DNA of 64,000 bases, taken from the NCBI GenBank assembly GCA_963663735.2, contig CAXXHN010000002.1:372001-436000 (forward strand). Reading direction: 5' to 3'. This document shows positions 63,061-64,000 of the stretch, piece by piece (position 1 is the stretch's first letter; the number at the start of each line of letters is the position of its first letter). Both the position numbers and the translations under genes were made by a program. This DNA is from G963663735 sp963663735. Its GTDB lineage: Bacteria; Acidobacteriota; UBA6911; RPQK01; JAPXNP01. The notes beneath the pieces were generated by a model. That model had not been told where the DNA came from, made no database searches, and saw only the letters and a list, made by a program, of their open reading frames with translations.

Positions 63061-64000
63061 TTACGGCTTAAGCACGAATTTTTCTTCCAACTGCTGTTCG
63101 ATCCTGGAAGGGTAATTGGGAAGTAAGGCCATAAAAGAATATTCTCCCGGTTCGAGTTCCGCGGTTTCGAGCATCAGCACGTACCTGATAATCCGTGAGC
63201 CCTCATCCGGCAGGGGATTTCCGTATATGTTAATGCCTGAAACCGGCTGGTCGTCTTTTAAAAGGCCCGCCTGCACCCCTTCGGCAGCCCAGGCGAAGTC
63301 TTCAGGTGTGGCATTGTACACGTGGAACAGAACGTAGATGGCATCACCTTTCCGGAATTCATGATCAGCCTGGGGGTAATAAACAGTACCTCCTGCTGAG
63401 AGGACCTGATTAACCAGGTTATCCCGGCCTTCCGGGACGGCCTCAGCCGCGTACCTGGTCATTACCAGGGAACTGGGAACAGATTCCGCATTCAGGTCCC
63501 TGACTACCACGGATGATGTATAAATCCCGTGAACGCCGGTTTTTTTATCCCTTACAATCCCTTTCAGGTGGTAGTATCCGGGAGCCAGGGGAAGCATGGT
63601 CTGGTAGGTCAGGCGGGGCTGTTGTGCGTTGGAAAAATCCTCCCTGGTCAAGGCCCGCTTCAACTCGTTATGCTGATAGAGGGGCATTTGCATGGAGTAA
63701 TGGTTAGTGATCTGCAGCAGGAGTTCCGCCTCAATTTCTGATTTGTTTTTATTCCTGTCAAAACTAAAATCTTCGGCAGGCACCGCGATGCTGAGATAGA
63801 GCAGCGGTTTTCCTTCAGGATCGGCAAAAACTTCGGGCTCCCCCGAAATCCGCAGATCCCTGGATATGGAGGTCTGCAAGGTCTCCTTCAGGGAAAGGAG
63901 CCTTTCATTGGAAGACTGCCGGTTTATGGGTTTTGTTTCATAATAACCCCTTACTGCAGATACTTTAAATCCTTTGCTGTTTTTCAGGGAGACGTCAATA
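63061..64000 (-). CDS. VWFA-related protein, C-terminal part (5' end outside window)
   Basis: The frame stays open to the right edge, adding ~40 residues before the first internal start (VSLKNSKGFKVSAVRGYYET). The RGYY element also ends the VWA-related protein at 2325-3278, so this is probably the C-terminal half of a larger member whose VWA domain lies beyond the window. The visible ~312 residues are beta-rich, with GYYHLKGIVRDKKTGVHG and LEPGEYSFMALLPNYPS, as in periplasmic or surface proteins. No catalytic motif is visible in this part. Confidence 0.75.
   Translation of the reverse strand, partial: IDVSLKNSKGFKVSAVRGYYETKPINRQSSNERLLSLKETLQTSISRDLRISGEPEVFADPEGKPLLYLSIAVPAEDFSFDRNKNKSEIEAELLLQITNHYSMQMPLYQHNELKRALTREDFSNAQQPRLTYQTMLPLAPGYYHLKGIVRDKKTGVHGIYTSSVVVRDLNAESVPSSLVMTRYAAEAVPEGRDNLVNQVLSAGGTVYYPQADHEFRKGDAIYVLFHVYNATPEDFAWAAEGVQAGLLKDDQPVSGINIYGNPLPDEGSRIIRYVLMLETAELEPGEYSFMALLPNYPSRIEQQLEEKFVLKP

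Overview
The window looks like one contiguous chromosomal stretch of a free-living or host/sediment-associated Gram-negative (diderm) bacterium with moderate GC. A TonB-dependent receptor, Tat-exported oxidoreductases and lipoproteins point to a diderm. Two proteins of the VWFA-related family first described in Acidobacteria, one near each end of the window, together with DUF1080 proteins, suggest the Acidobacteriota/Aminicenantota neighbourhood. This placement is inference from gene families; no marker gene here settles it. Both edges cut genes: an ankyrin-repeat protein on the left and a VWFA-related protein on the right.

Layout. 0.0-2.3 kb: ankyrin gene end, a methyltransferase, and a frameshifted glycosyltransferase remnant. 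2.3-10.6 kb (minus): VWFA-like secreted protein, RluD-family pseudouridine synthase, phosphohexomutase, NahK-like sugar kinase, FGGY (rhamnulo/fuculo) kinase and L-fucose isomerase, reading as a fucose/amino-sugar salvage block. 11.0-14.5 kb: clpB, apparently leaderless, followed by a REP-associated Y1 transposase with nested inverted ends. 14.6-21.2 kb: group II PLP decarboxylase, radical SAM protein, DUF1080 lipoprotein, class B-type PBP and YwbE. 21.4-27.9 kb: a Gfo/Idh/MocA oxidoreductase and an enolase-superfamily protein, both Tat-type, facing an NCS1 permease and a mannitol-dehydrogenase-family enzyme. 28.1-30.5 kb: an A/T-rich, Bacteroidota-looking cbpM/cbpA pair and a PAP2 phosphatase. 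31.1-37.3 kb: GT2 glycosyltransferase, RRM protein, apt, acyP, tRNA-Pro, a frameshifted YqaA-like gene overlapping surE, and an AspT/YidE-type transporter. 37.4-44.1 kb: argH, then a complete cobalamin import operon (receptor, binding protein, ATPase, permease) under a cobalamin riboswitch. 44.5-52.5 kb: a giant pseudokinase/ATPase/TPR/GAF/sigma-54 activator and a fused FAD/Fe-S dehydrogenase. 52.6-56.9 kb: cyclophilin lipoprotein, DUF819 membrane protein, DUF1080 protein, alpha/beta hydrolase. 57.0-62.6 kb: acyl carrier protein, SGNH-like membrane protein, MBOAT acyltransferase and acyl-AMP ligase, then a Tat-exported DUF362 protein.

The most interesting locus is 57.0-61.5 kb. Its four genes have the same functional parts as the dlt operon (ligase, carrier protein, MBOAT, SGNH protein), but the ligase looks like a fatty-acyl-AMP ligase rather than DltA and the host looks diderm. 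I read it as a candidate envelope or exopolysaccharide acylation system. The intergenic DNA is rich in repeats: a ~113 bp dispersed element, REP-like palindromes matching the ends of the transposase unit, inverted low-complexity blocks flanking clpB, and a perfect 46 bp duplication.
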